From contig JAZBQD010000014.1 of NCBI GenBank assembly GCA_036583965.1, forward strand, positions 70,818,790-70,882,789: a DNA stretch of 64,000 nucleotides, given 5' to 3'. Both the position numbers and the translations under genes were made by a program. The number at the start of each line of letters is the position of its first letter. The first letter of the stretch is position 1. Positions 34,976 to 64,000 of the stretch are shown one piece after another. Under the pieces are notes generated by a model, which saw nothing but the letters and a program-made list of their open reading frames with translations, had not been told where the DNA came from and made no database searches. Origin of the DNA: Prunella strophiata. Lineage: Eukaryota; Chordata; Aves; Passeriformes; Prunellidae.

Positions 34976-36205
34976 TGAATCCCCTCCCCCAATCCCATCC
35001 ACATTTCCATCCATCCCAGGCACCCCACTTTTAATGGGAAACTTGCTAACTATCCCAATAAACACCGCTAATTAGGAATTCCTATTTCCCAAAATCCTGT
35101 TTTGGAAAAAAATGGGAAGGAAAAGCTTTTGGAAAACACATAATTTTGTGGGGGGATTTTGCAGGCATAAAGCTGAACCCATGTTCCTTTTCCAGCCCTT
35201 AAAATAATGCACATTCCCCTTAGTAGTTTTGAAGGTGTTCCCATGTTTTTAAGGAGTTTCCCCTCTGTGTTTTGGGAATATTCCCAAATATCTGGTTTTT
35301 CTCATCAGCAATATTGGGAGGACACAGCTATTCCATGGCTTATTAAAATGATAAAAAGTGGGAATGAAGCAGCCCCTTGCATTTCCTGCTGTAGGGGGGC
35401 CAGAGTTGGATTTATGGATTTAAGGATCCAGGATTTTTTGAGGAATAAAATCATTTCCTCACCCACCCAGGGGCTGATCCAAAATTCCTGCTCCAGGGAT
35501 AGCAAGGTGGGAATGTCCCACTCAAACCCAGCCATGAGCACCATGGTTTATGGTGCACACCTGAACTCACTCCCTTCCTGATTTTTAACATCTGCCACCC
35601 CCAGAAAAGCAGAATTCCATCAGTTTTTAACTCTTGGCATTACAAACAGACAAGGACACAGCACTTTTTGATGGAATTTATAATTCCAGCTGCAGCAAAC
35701 CCAACAGCTGCAGCTGCTCTTACCTTGCTGTGTAGTGCAGGCTTCCAAGAGCAGATTATTGGGATTTAAAGTTCATCAGTGCTGGGAATTGCCCAGCATT
35801 CCAGTCTGGAATAAAACACCTCCTTAGTTTAGTCTGATCCAGAGATCCCTGATGTCCTCACAAGGCTGAGGTCCCACTGCAGATTCCTGCAGGTTTTGGG
35901 ATCAGCTGTGGGCTACAAAAAGGATTTCAAAGGCTGATGCAGCTTCAAGAGTCTCTGCCTACTCAAAGAGGTCACATTAAAAATTCAATTGCAAATTAAA
36001 GCAATTTGAGGGATTAGTAGAGAGCAGGTCCATGAGAAAATCCATGAGCCAGGTGGATCTTCTCCATGTTCAGGGTGTAGAAATTCCCAGGAAAAGCCAT
36101 GAGGATCCCTGGAAGTGGCACTCTGCTTGGATGGTTCTGTTTCAGGGAGCTGCACAGAAGAGGTGAAAGAAAATAAATTTATAATGATGTCTCAGAACAG
36201 GAATG
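34976..36205. other. Intergenic spacer, GDI2 to ANKRD16
   Basis: No gene, RNA or clear transposon was recognised. It lies between the GDI2 promoter and the 3' end of ANKRD16, so part of it may be ANKRD16 3' UTR. Confidence 0.5.
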
Positions 36206-36214
36206 TGATAAAAA

Positions 36215-36480
36215 CATGGAATTGCTTGGGTGGGAAAGGACCTTAAAGATCATCTAATTCCAATGGGCAGGGACACCTTCCATTATCCCAGATTGCTCCA
36301 ACCTGGCCTTGGACACTTCCAGGGATGGGGCAGCCACAATTTTTTGGGAAAACTGTGCCAGGGCCTCCCCACCCTCCTAGGGAAGAGCCCAGACCCATTG
36401 ATTCCATTATATTTTGAGATAATCCTATTTAAAACATTTCTCCTAAATCTACCCCCAAATGCCAAGCTTGGCCCCTCTGC
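36215..36480 (-). mobile_element. CR1 LINE fragment
   Basis: GGAATTGCTTGGGTGGGAAAG-like start, then CCTTGGACACTTCCAGGGAT, GGGCAGCCACAATTTTTTGGG and CCTATTTAAAACATTTCTCC follow the CR1 3' end in antisense order. Confidence 0.85.
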
Positions 36481-36509
36481 TTGATTTTGGGTAAAAATCC
36501 TTGATTTAT

Positions 36510-36830
36510 GGGGGGTTCTTTATTTGGGGACAGACCTGGGTTTGGGGGATGCTCAGTTTTGGTGGGCTCCTTAACCTGGGGGGTTCCTCTATTTAGGGTA
36601 TTCATCAGTTTGGGGGAGTTTTCAGTCTGGGGGGTTCCTCCATTTAGGGCATCCTAAATCTGGGGGGTTTTTCCTCAATTTTGGGGAGGTTTCTCTATTT
36701 GGGGGAAACTCTTAAATTTGGGGTCCTCTCATTAGTGGGGGATACAATTGAAGGGGGTTCTCTTTTTGGGGCAAGTCCCCTATTTGGGGGATCCTTAATT
36801 TAAAGAGGCTCCTCACTTTGAGGACGAATT
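36510..36830 (+). repeat. Degenerate TTTGGGGG-type minisatellite, copy 2
   Basis: A colinear second copy of part of 34310-34975, ending about 80 bp before the ANKRD16 stop codon (on the minus strand it lies in the 3' UTR). Confidence 0.85.
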
Positions 36831-36912
36831 TGGGGATTTTAATCAGCCATTTCCCTAAATCTGGCAAGGAATAACCACTGTACCACGAGGAAAAGGAGCA
36901 GCTTCCTCTTCT

Positions 36913-55640
<18,728 letters not shown>

Positions 55641-57070
55641 AGCAAGGAGTTTCCTTCTCCCTCAGGATAATTAAAATTTTCCCTTCAGAAAACCAGGATC
55701 TGGTCTCTCCTTCAGGAAAACCAGGAATTTTCCTCTCCCTCTGAAATTCTCAAAACAGTCACTCCTCAGTGAAAGCAAAAATTCCACTTTTCATTGGGAA
55801 AATTAGGATCTGGTCTCTCCCTGCAGAAAATAGGATTTTTCTTTTCCTTATGAAATCCAGGATCTGACCTTTCCCTTAGGAAAAACAGAAATTCCCTTTT
55901 CCCTCAGGAAAACCAGAAGCTTCTTTTTTCCATTGGGATGCCCAGGAACCAAATGTTCCCTCTGGAAAAGTAGAAATTCAGTTTTCCCTCTGGAAAATCA
56001 GAAATCAGCCTTTCCCTCAGGAAAACAGGAAAGCAGTCTCTCCTTGAGGCAAAAAGAAATTCCTTTTTTTCTTTAGAAAAAATAGAAACTAGAATTCTCC
56101 CTCAGCAAATCCTGAAATTCTCTTTTTCCTCAGGAAAAAATGGACAATTTCTTTTTATTCAGGAAAACCAGGACCCCACTCTTCCTCCAGAAAACCTGAA
56201 ATTACCTCTTCCTTTAGGAAAGCCAAGAATTTTCTCTTTCCTTGGGAATACAAGGAATTAACCACTCCATCAGGAAAAACAGAATTTTGCTTTTTCATAT
56301 GGAAAACCAGGAATCGGTTTCCCCCTCAGAAAAACCAGGAATTTCCATTTTCCCTCAGGAAAATTAGAAACCAGCTTCTCCCTCTGGTAACACAGAAATT
56401 CCCATTCTCTCAGGGAAAACTCCAAAATTCCTGTCCCTCTTAGGAAAACCAGAAACCGGCTGGAAATGCATAAGTTTTCCTTTTCACTCAGGAAAACCTG
56501 AAATTCCCTTTTTCCTCTGGAAAACGAGTTATTTCCTTTTCCCTGTGGACAGCCAGACACCAACCCCTCCTCCAGGAAACCCAGAAACTCCCTTTTTCCT
56601 GAGGGAAAAAAACCCAGAAATTCCCTTTTTCCTCAGGAAAAAACCCCAGAAAAAATTCCCTTTTTCCTAAGGGGAAAAACCCAGAAATTCCCTTTTTCCT
56701 GAGGAAAAAAACCCCAGAAATTCCCTTTTTCCTGAGGGAAAAAACCCCAGAAATTCCCTTTTTCCTGAGGGAAAAAACCCCAGAAATTCCCTTTTTCCTG
56801 AGGGGAAAAAAACCCAGAAATTCCCTTTTTCCTGAGGGGAAAAAAACCCAGAAATTCCCTTTTTCCTGAGGAAAAAACCCAGAAATTCCCTTTTTCCTGA
56901 GGGAAAAAACCTAGAAATTCCCTTTTTCCTGAGGGAGAAAACCCAGAAATTCCCTTTTTCCTGAGGAAAAAAACCCAGAAATTCCCTTTTTCCTGAGGGA
57001 AAAAACCTAGAAATTCCCTTTTTCCTGAGGGAGAAAACCCAGAAATTCCCTTTTTCCTCAGGAAACGCAG
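55641..57070 (-). repeat. CCTCAGGAAAA-type array, ~31-bp units at its right end
   Basis: Degenerate units with CCTCAGGAAAACCAG give way from about 56570 to 57070 to a regular ~31-bp unit containing TTCCCTTTTTCCTGAGG followed by AAAAAACCCAGAAA. The CTGAGG-A core is shared with the spacers of the exon-1-derived arrays, so these may be one family. It ends within about 100 bp of the CpG island. Confidence 0.88.
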
Positions 57071-57179
57071 AAATTCCCGTTTCCTCCGGGGCTCCCGGGA
57101 AGGGGCCGCTCCCACAGGCCGGGATCCCCCGATATCCCCTCCCCAGCTCATCCCAAGCCGCGCGATTCCCGCGGGAAAA

Positions 57180-57397
57180 ATTCCCGATTTTTCCAACCCA
57201 CCCGCGCGCCGCGGAGCGCTCGTGACGTCACACGCGCAGGGACTGACGTCACCGCAAGGGGAGAAGCAAATAAACCCCCGCCCAACCCGGAAGTGACGCG
57301 CCATTGGACAGCGCTGGGTGGTGCTCTGGCTTCTGATTGGACGGCGTTGAGGGGGTGGGGCCGGCGGAGCGCGCGGGGCCGGGAGCGCCGGGAGCGG
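57180..57397. promoter_or_regulatory. CpG-island promoter of FBH1, probably shared with ANKRD16
   Basis: Two full CRE palindromes TGACGTCA lie at 57223-57230 and 57244-57251, 21 bp apart. An ETS-type CCGGAAGT is at 57287-57294, and inverted CCAAT boxes (ATTGG) are at 57303-57307 and 57336-57340. A CpG-rich stretch follows with a donor-like CGG|GTGAGG at 57397/57398, a plausible end of FBH1 non-coding exon 1. No TATA box is seen. ANKRD16 and FBH1 are divergent here as in human, and no other promoter-like block lies upstream of ANKRD16, so shared use is inferred. Confidence 0.75.
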
Positions 57398-57479
57398 GTG
57401 AGGCTGGGGGAGGAGGGCGCGACCATTTCTGGGCGGCGTGGGGGGGTCCGGGAAGGGGTTTCCTTGGAAATGGGGTTTC

Positions 57480-58215
57480 TTTGGGAATGTGGAGGCACTC
57501 GGGAGTGAGGGAATCCTTGGAACTGAGGGATAGGCACTGAGGGGACCCTTGGCAATGGCGGGGGATTGATATTCAAAGGGCTTTGGGCACTGTGGCTTTG
57601 AGGGGACTTTGGGAATGGGGGCTCCTTTGTTGTGAGGGGACCCTTGGGAAAGGGGGAATCCTTGGGATTGATGGGTTTGGGAATGAGGGGACCCTTGGAA
57701 ATGAGGAGGGACTTGGTATTGAAGGGGGTTTTGGCGCTGCGGGGGAGCTTGGACATTGAGGGGATCTTCAGAATGGGGGCTCCTTTGTTGTGAGGGGAGC
57801 CTTGGGAAAGGGGGAATCCTTGGAACTGAGGGATTTGGGATGGGGGAGTGAACAGGGGGCTCTTGGCTGAGAAGGGGTTAAAAAGGGAATTCCTTGGAAT
57901 TGGGGGAATCCTTGCAATTGGGGGATTGGGAATGGGGGGACCCTTGGAAAAGGGGGAATCCTTGGAACTGAGGGATTGGGGATGAGGGGTGACAGGGGGG
58001 CTCTTGGCTGAGAAGGGGTTAAAAAGGAATTCCTTAGGAATGAGAGAATCCATGGAATTGGGGGCTTGGGAATGAGGGGACCCTTGGGAAAGGGGGAATC
58101 CTTGGAACTGAGGGATTGGGAATGGGGGAGTGAACAGGGGGCTCTTGGCTGAGAAGGGGTTAAAAAGGAATTCCTTAGGAATGAGAGAATCCTTGGAATT
58201 GGGGGCTTGGAAATG
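57480..58215 (+). repeat. Degenerate minisatellite in FBH1 intron 1
   Basis: Blocks GGGACCCTTGGGAAAGGGGG, AATCCTTGGAACTGAGGGAT and GGCTCTTGGCTGAGAAGGGG recur in shuffled, imperfect order over about 730 bp. Confidence 0.85.
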
Positions 58216-59285
58216 AGGGGACCCTCTGGACGGGGTCGGTGCATCCGTGTGGGAAGAGGGTTTGGAAAAGAGGTTCAGGGGGGAAAACGGGGAGCAGCTC
58301 CAGCTTCCTCCCAAATATTTCTTGTCCCTCTGGAGCTTCCCCCTCCATCCTCTCATCCCCTGGCTTCCCAGCTGGAATGTCCTGTCCTGGCTGACATTGA
58401 AATCTTGGGAAATCGGGGAAAAAAACAAGGAATGTGGGTGAAGGCTGAGCGGGAAATTCCATTTTTAAGTAGAATCCTGGGATGTTTTAAGGTGAAAAAG
58501 ATCGTTAGGATCATCAAATCCAGCCCCACATTCCCTCAGCACATTTCTAAAAGGGACTGTCTTGGCTTTTTTTTGGTGTTTTTTTCCTTTTATTTGCTTC
58601 ATTTCCCATATTTTGAGGAAATGGGGATGTTGGGAAGCAGCCTCCCCAGGGAGCTGAGTGGTTTTAACTCTGCTGAGCTGAAAAGGAGGGAGCAGCACAT
58701 CCACAAAATCATTCAGGATGGAAAAAAACCCCTGAAATTATCCCAGGGAATAACCAGGCTGATCCTTGGATCCTGCCCTAAAAGGAAAATGGAGCATTTT
58801 TGGGGCTGCTGCAGCCGTGTTAAATGGAAATAAATAAATTAAAGGAAGCAAAAGTGAAACTGCTGATGCTGGCAGGAGGGAGCTCCACCTCTGACAGCCA
58901 TTCCTGCTGGTTTGGGGGTTCTTTTGTGGAAAAAATTGCATTTTGTGGGGTTTTTTCTGGCCAGAAGAGAGGAGTTTGTGCCTATTCCGAGTAAGGTTTG
59001 GTTATTTTATGCAAATAATTCCCAGGGTGATTTTCTTAAACTGCAAATGGGTTAAATTTCCACTGGTAAAGGATGATCCCAGCTTGGAAAAACTCAGTTT
59101 GGGTATTTAGGATCCAGGGTGTGAGGAACAAGGGTTATTCTTTCCAATTTTTAAAAGTTTAATAAGGGATAAAAGGATTCCATAAATTCCATGAAAAAGA
59201 GTTTTCTTAACCAATTTCCTCCCTGGGAAAGTGAGTTTGTGATTTCAATTAATTTCATTTTTTAAATTTTCTTTTTATTTTATAT
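58216..59285. other. FBH1 intron 1, unique part
   Basis: No exon was recognised. A short antisense CR1-like start lies near 58470-58560 (GGTGAAAAAGATCGTTAGGA then CATCAAATCCAGCC). Confidence 0.5.
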
Positions 59286-62070
59286 TATTATTATATTACA
59301 TTACATTATATTACATTACATTATATTACATTACATTATATTACATTACATTATATTACATTACATTATATTACATTACATTATATTACATTACATTATA
59401 TTACATTACATTATATTACATTACATTATATTACATTACATTATATTACATTACATTATATTACATTACATTATATTACATTACATTATATTACATTACA
59501 TTATATTACATTACATTATATTACATTACATTATATTACATTACATTATATTACATTACATTATATTACATTACATTATATTACATTACATTATATTACA
59601 TTACATTATATTACATTACATTATATTACATTACATTATATTACATTACATTATATTACATTACATTATATTACATTACATTATATTACATTACATTATA
59701 TTACATTACATTATATTACATTACATTATATTACATTACATTATATTACATTACATTATATTACATTACATTATATTACATTACATTATATTACATTACA
59801 TTATATTACATTACATTATATTACATTACATTATATTACATTACATTATATTACATTACATTATATTACATTACATTATATTACATTACATTATATTACA
59901 TTACATTATATTACATTACATTATATTACATTACATTATATTACATTACATTATATTACATTACATTATATTACATTACATTATATTACATTACATTATA
60001 TTACATTACATTATATTACATTACATTATATTACATTACATTATATTACATTACATTATATTACATTACATTATATTACATTACATTATATTACATTACA
60101 TTATATTACATTACATTATATTACATTACATTATATTACATTACATTATATTACATTACATTATATTACATTACATTATATTACATTACATTATATTACA
60201 TTACATTATATTACATTACATTATATTACATTACATTATATTACATTACATTATATTACATTACATTATATTACATTACATTATATTACATTACATTATA
60301 TTACATTACATTATATTACATTACATTATATTACATTACATTATATTACATTACATTATATTACATTACATTATATTACATTACATTATATTACATTACA
60401 TTATATTACATTACATTATATTACATTACATTATATTACATTACATTATATTACATTACATTATATTACATTACATTATATTACATTACATTATATTACA
60501 TTACATTATATTACATTACATTATATTACATTACATTATATTACATTACATTATATTACATTACATTATATTACATTACATTATATTACATTACATTATA
60601 TTACATTACATTATATTACATTACATTATATTACATTACATTATATTACATTACATTATATTACATTACATTATATTACATTACATTATATTACATTACA
60701 TTATATTACATTACATTATATTACATTACATTATATTACATTACATTATATTACATTACATTATATTACATTACATTATATTACATTACATTATATTACA
60801 TTACATTATATTACATTACATTATATTACATTACATTATATTACATTACATTATATTACATTACATTATATTACATTACATTATATTACATTACATTATA
60901 TTACATTACATTATATTACATTACATTATATTACATTACATTATATTACATTACATTATATTACATTACATTATATTACATTACATTATATTACATTACA
61001 TTATATTACATTACATTATATTACATTACATTATATTACATTACATTATATTACATTACATTATATTACATTACATTATATTACATTACATTATATTACA
61101 TTACATTATATTACATTACATTATATTACATTACATTATATTACATTACATTATATTACATTACATTATATTACATTACATTATATTACATTACATTATA
61201 TTACATTACATTATATTACATTACATTATATTACATTACATTATATTACATTACATTATATTACATTACATTATATTACATTACATTATATTACATTACA
61301 TTATATTACATTACATTATATTACATTACATTATATTACATTACATTATATTACATTACATTATATTACATTACATTATATTACATTACATTATATTACA
61401 TTACATTATATTACATTACATTATATTACATTACATTATATTACATTACATTATATTACATTACATTATATTACATTACATTATATTACATTACATTATA
61501 TTACATTACATTATATTACATTACATTATATTACATTACATTATATTACATTACATTATATTACATTACATTATATTACATTACATTATATTACATTACA
61601 TTATATTACATTACATTATATTACATTACATTATATTACATTACATTATATTACATTACATTATATTACATTACATTATATTACATTACATTATATTACA
61701 TTACATTATATTACATTACATTATATTACATTACATTATATTACATTACATTATATTACATTACATTATATTACATTACATTATATTACATTACATTATA
61801 TTACATTACATTATATTACATTACATTATATTACATTACATTATATTACATTACATTATATTACATTACATTATATTACATTACATTATATTACATTACA
61901 TTATATTACATTACATTATATTACATTACATTATATTACATTACATTATATTACATTACATTATATTACATTACATTATATTACATTACATTATATTACA
62001 TTACATTATATTACATTACATTATATTACATTACATTATATTACATTACATTATATTACATTACATTATA
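59286..62070 (+). repeat. 15-bp AT-rich array, (ATTAC)2(ATTAT) composite
   Basis: The 15-bp unit TTACATTACATTATA repeats about 185 times with no visible change from about 59297 to 62070. It can be read as a pentanucleotide higher-order unit of two ATTAC and one ATTAT. The right flank (62071-62450) is a decayed AT-rich continuation with TAATATTA motifs. It lies in FBH1 intron 1. Confidence 0.97.
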
Positions 62071-62455
62071 TTTAACATTACATTATATTGTTACGTTATA
62101 TTTATATTAATAATATAATATTACATACTATAATATAATATTATTATAATACTGATACTATAATGCTGATACTATAGTAATATCTAATTCTAATTAATAA
62201 TAAATATTCTTTTAGTAATAGTATTATATATGATAATATAATACTGTGATTATTTTATATTAATTATAAAATATAAGATAATAATGTTTTATAGTATTAA
62301 TATAAAATACCAATATTATTATAGTACAGTAATATTATAATGACAATATTATAATAATTACATTATAATATTATTATTTTATTATATGATAAATAAATAT
62401 TATTTTTATAATAGAATAAACTATATTTTATTACATTATAAAATTATGGCTATAT
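62071..62455. repeat. AT-rich low-complexity flank of the 15-bp array
   Basis: Irregular AT-only sequence with TTATAATATTA and ATTAATATAAAA motifs. It probably derives from older array units. Confidence 0.8.
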
Positions 62456-62464
62456 TATCATTTA

Positions 62465-62550
62465 TAACAAGGGGCACCCCCAGCTTCTCTGGGAATCCCA
62501 TCCCAGCCAGGAATTCCTTCTCAGCCAGGAATTCCTGCTCAGTCAAGCTC
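62465..62550 (-). mobile_element. CR1 LINE fragment (short)
   Basis: GGGGCACCCCCAGCTTCTCT and CCCAGCCAGGAATTCCTTCT match the antisense CR1 blocks seen elsewhere in the window. Confidence 0.65.
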
Positions 62551-62624
62551 CTTGCTGAAACCCCTCCGGATTGCTGAGGGGAGGATCCACGTTTGTTTTT
62601 CCCTTTGGTTTCTGGTTCCCAGGG

Positions 62625-64000
62625 ATGAGGCGCTGCAGGCAGCTCACAGCCCCCGAGTGCGCCGCCCTGGCCCTGAGCGCCGCGGGCTCGGCCCCGCTGC
62701 GGCAGCCGCTGAGCCTGGGCACGGCGAGGGGAGGAGGAGGAGGAGCAAACCGGAGCCTTCATCCCACCCACGGGACACGGAGACATCCCAGAGGTACCGC
62801 TGGGAACCCTGCAGCCAGCCTGGGAATGTTCACATGGAGAAGGGAAGGCTCCAGGGAGAGCTCCCAGCACATTGCAGGGCCTGAAGGGCTCCAGGAGAGC
62901 TGCAGAGGGACTGGGGACAAGGCCTGCAGGGACAGGACACAGGCAATGGCTTCCCACTGCCAGAGGGCAGCCATGGATGGGATCTTGGCAATTGGGAATT
63001 GCTGGCTGGGCTGGAATTGCCAGAGCAGCTGGGGCTGCCCCTGCATCCCTGGCAGTGCCCAAGGCCAGGCTGGACACTGGGGCTGGAGCAGCCTGGGACA
63101 GTGGGAGGTGTCCCTGCCATGGCAGGGGTGGCTTTAAGGTCCTTTCCAACACAAACCATTCCATGAGTCCATGAAAAAGAGTTTTCTTTACCAATTGCTT
63201 CTCTGGGACAATGAGTTTGTGGGTTTTTTGGTTGTTTTTTTTTTTTTTTTTAAATTTTCTTTTAATTTTTCTTTTATTTTATATTATTTTATTTATTTTT
63301 ATTATTTTAGATCAGATTTTAATTTAATCTGTATTTTTAACTTGGCTTTATTCTTTTATTTTTAGATAATTTTATTTATTTTATATCAAATTTTATTTTT
63401 TCTCTTTTATTCTTTAATTTTTATTTTATATCAGATTTTAATTTTTTTTAACTTCCTTTTTTATTCTTTGGTTTTTATTATTTTATTTTAGTTCATTTCA
63501 TTTTATTTCATTTTATTCCCTAAATCCTGCTGCCTCCACACCTATGGCTGAACAGAAAGCCAAGAAAACCCATCCTGAATTCCTCCTGAGTGCCCAGGAA
63601 ATCTGGGATTCACACCCATTTCCCTGGGAATTCTGCCTGTACCTGGCTCCCTGATCAGAGAACATTCCCTGCCCAGCTGGGAAGTGCCACCAAAACCCCA
63701 AATTCTTCCTCACTCCCTGATTTCCACAGGATTCATTCCCATTTTCCCCTTGTGCAGCACCAGGCCAGCAGAGGAAAATCTCGGATTTCTTCAGGATCCC
63801 CCAGGCAGCCCAAGAGGGAACTGCTGGCATGCAGAGCTCTGGGGTCAAGGAAGAGCCCCTGGATCCCTTTTTCCCTGCACCTCCTGATTGCTTCAGCAGC
63901 TCCTCCCAGCACTTGGTGCCACCTGCCAGGGGCCATGCCAGGAAAAGAGCAATTCCCAGCCCAGAGCAGGATCTCTGGGAGCAACCTGAGGAGAAAATTC
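62625..64000 (+). CDS. FBH1: F-box DNA helicase 1, N-terminal exons (continues past the window)
   Basis: FBH1 is a UvrD-type 3'-5' helicase with an F-box. It removes RAD51 filaments and works at stalled forks as part of an SCF ligase. Only the N-terminus is present. The coding start is ATG 62625, just after an acceptor (GGTTCCCAG) at 62614-62622, so exon 1 is non-coding and probably at the CpG island. Exon 62625-62793 (MRRCRQLTAPECAALAL...) ends in phase 1 at GAG|GTACC. The next exon begins at 63758 and supplies two bases, joining in frame as RHPRAPGQQRKISDFF. The start resembles human MRRFKRKHLTAIDCQHLA, and QRKISDFF (residues 61-68) is a PIP box at the place of human QRCIPEFF. A Ser/Pro-rich, basic tract KRAIPSPEQDLWEQPEEKI follows, and the exon runs off the window. 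Helicase and F-box domains lie outside. The intron between holds a CR1 and a T-rich tract. Confidence 0.85.
62815..63170 (+). mobile_element. CR1 LINE 3'-end fragment
   Basis: GGGAATGTTCACATGGAGAA, GGCAATGGCTTCCCACTGCC, GGCCAGGCTGGACACTGGGG and TTTAAGGTCCTTTCCAACAC in sense order. It starts about 20 bp after the FBH1 exon donor. Confidence 0.87.
63225..63525 (+). repeat. T-rich low-complexity tract
   Basis: Runs of TTTTATTTTA and TTTAATTTTT in the FBH1 intron before the PIP-box exon. No other signal is seen. Confidence 0.8.

Noticed and set aside
57223..57251. Viral or retroviral LTR enhancer
   Set aside because: The CRE pair sits in a CpG island with ETS and CCAAT sites between two divergent genes. 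No LTR borders, primer-binding site or retroviral frames are seen.
56633..58428. Reverse frames with GNFWGFFPQEK-like or SLIPKEFLFNPF-like repeats
   Set aside because: They are translations of the 31-bp and the intron-1 minisatellites. Codon choice and splice context do not support coding.

Overview
The window is vertebrate nuclear DNA and almost certainly avian. Genes are split by many GT-AG introns, CR1 LINE fragments are frequent, CpG islands mark promoters, and the gene order matches human 10p15 (CALML3 - TASOR2 - GDI2 - ANKRD16 - FBH1). The first gene closely resembles the chicken striated-muscle calmodulin CCM1 as I recall it. Two runs of exactly 500 N (4706-5205 and 46058-46557) show this is a scaffold with unsized gaps. 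I cannot fix the bird order from sequence alone.

Layout. (1) 31-480 (+): an intact single-exon CCM1-type calmodulin, followed by a long gene-free stretch with a 52-bp minisatellite. (2) 5459-18145 (+): the C-terminal part of TASOR2, paralogue of the HUSH subunit TASOR. Its 5' half is not visible; it should lie in the first gap or elsewhere. Its largest exon holds a 2.7-kb minisatellite encoding Ser-Pro-Arg-Ser modules and shows several single-base frame breaks. (3) 34000-20607 (-): all 11 coding exons of GDI2 (Rab GDP dissociation inhibitor beta), tail-to-tail with TASOR2, with one extra base in the last exon. (4) 53645-36913 (-): seven coding exons of ANKRD16. About 4.5 kb of it, containing exons 3 and 4, appears twice, once on each side of the second gap; this looks like an unmerged contig overlap. 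The first-exon start of ANKRD16 has also seeded tandem copies in both orientations. (5) 57.2-64.0 kb (+): a CpG-island promoter with two CRE palindromes, then the 5' exons of FBH1 (FBXO18). Its first intron carries a 2.8-kb perfect 15-bp AT-rich array, and the last visible exon encodes a PCNA-binding PIP box.

The genes are not an operon and do not form one pathway. TASOR2 is linked to heterochromatin repression, GDI2 recycles Rab GTPases, ANKRD16 is linked to alanyl-tRNA synthetase proofreading, FBH1 is an anti-recombinase helicase and F-box protein, and CCM1 is a calcium sensor. The unusual content is in the repeats: a protein-coding minisatellite, an exon-derived repeat family, a G-quadruplex-prone GGGCT tract and a very long composite pentanucleotide array. 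Coordinates of exons were derived by hand from splice sites and phase.
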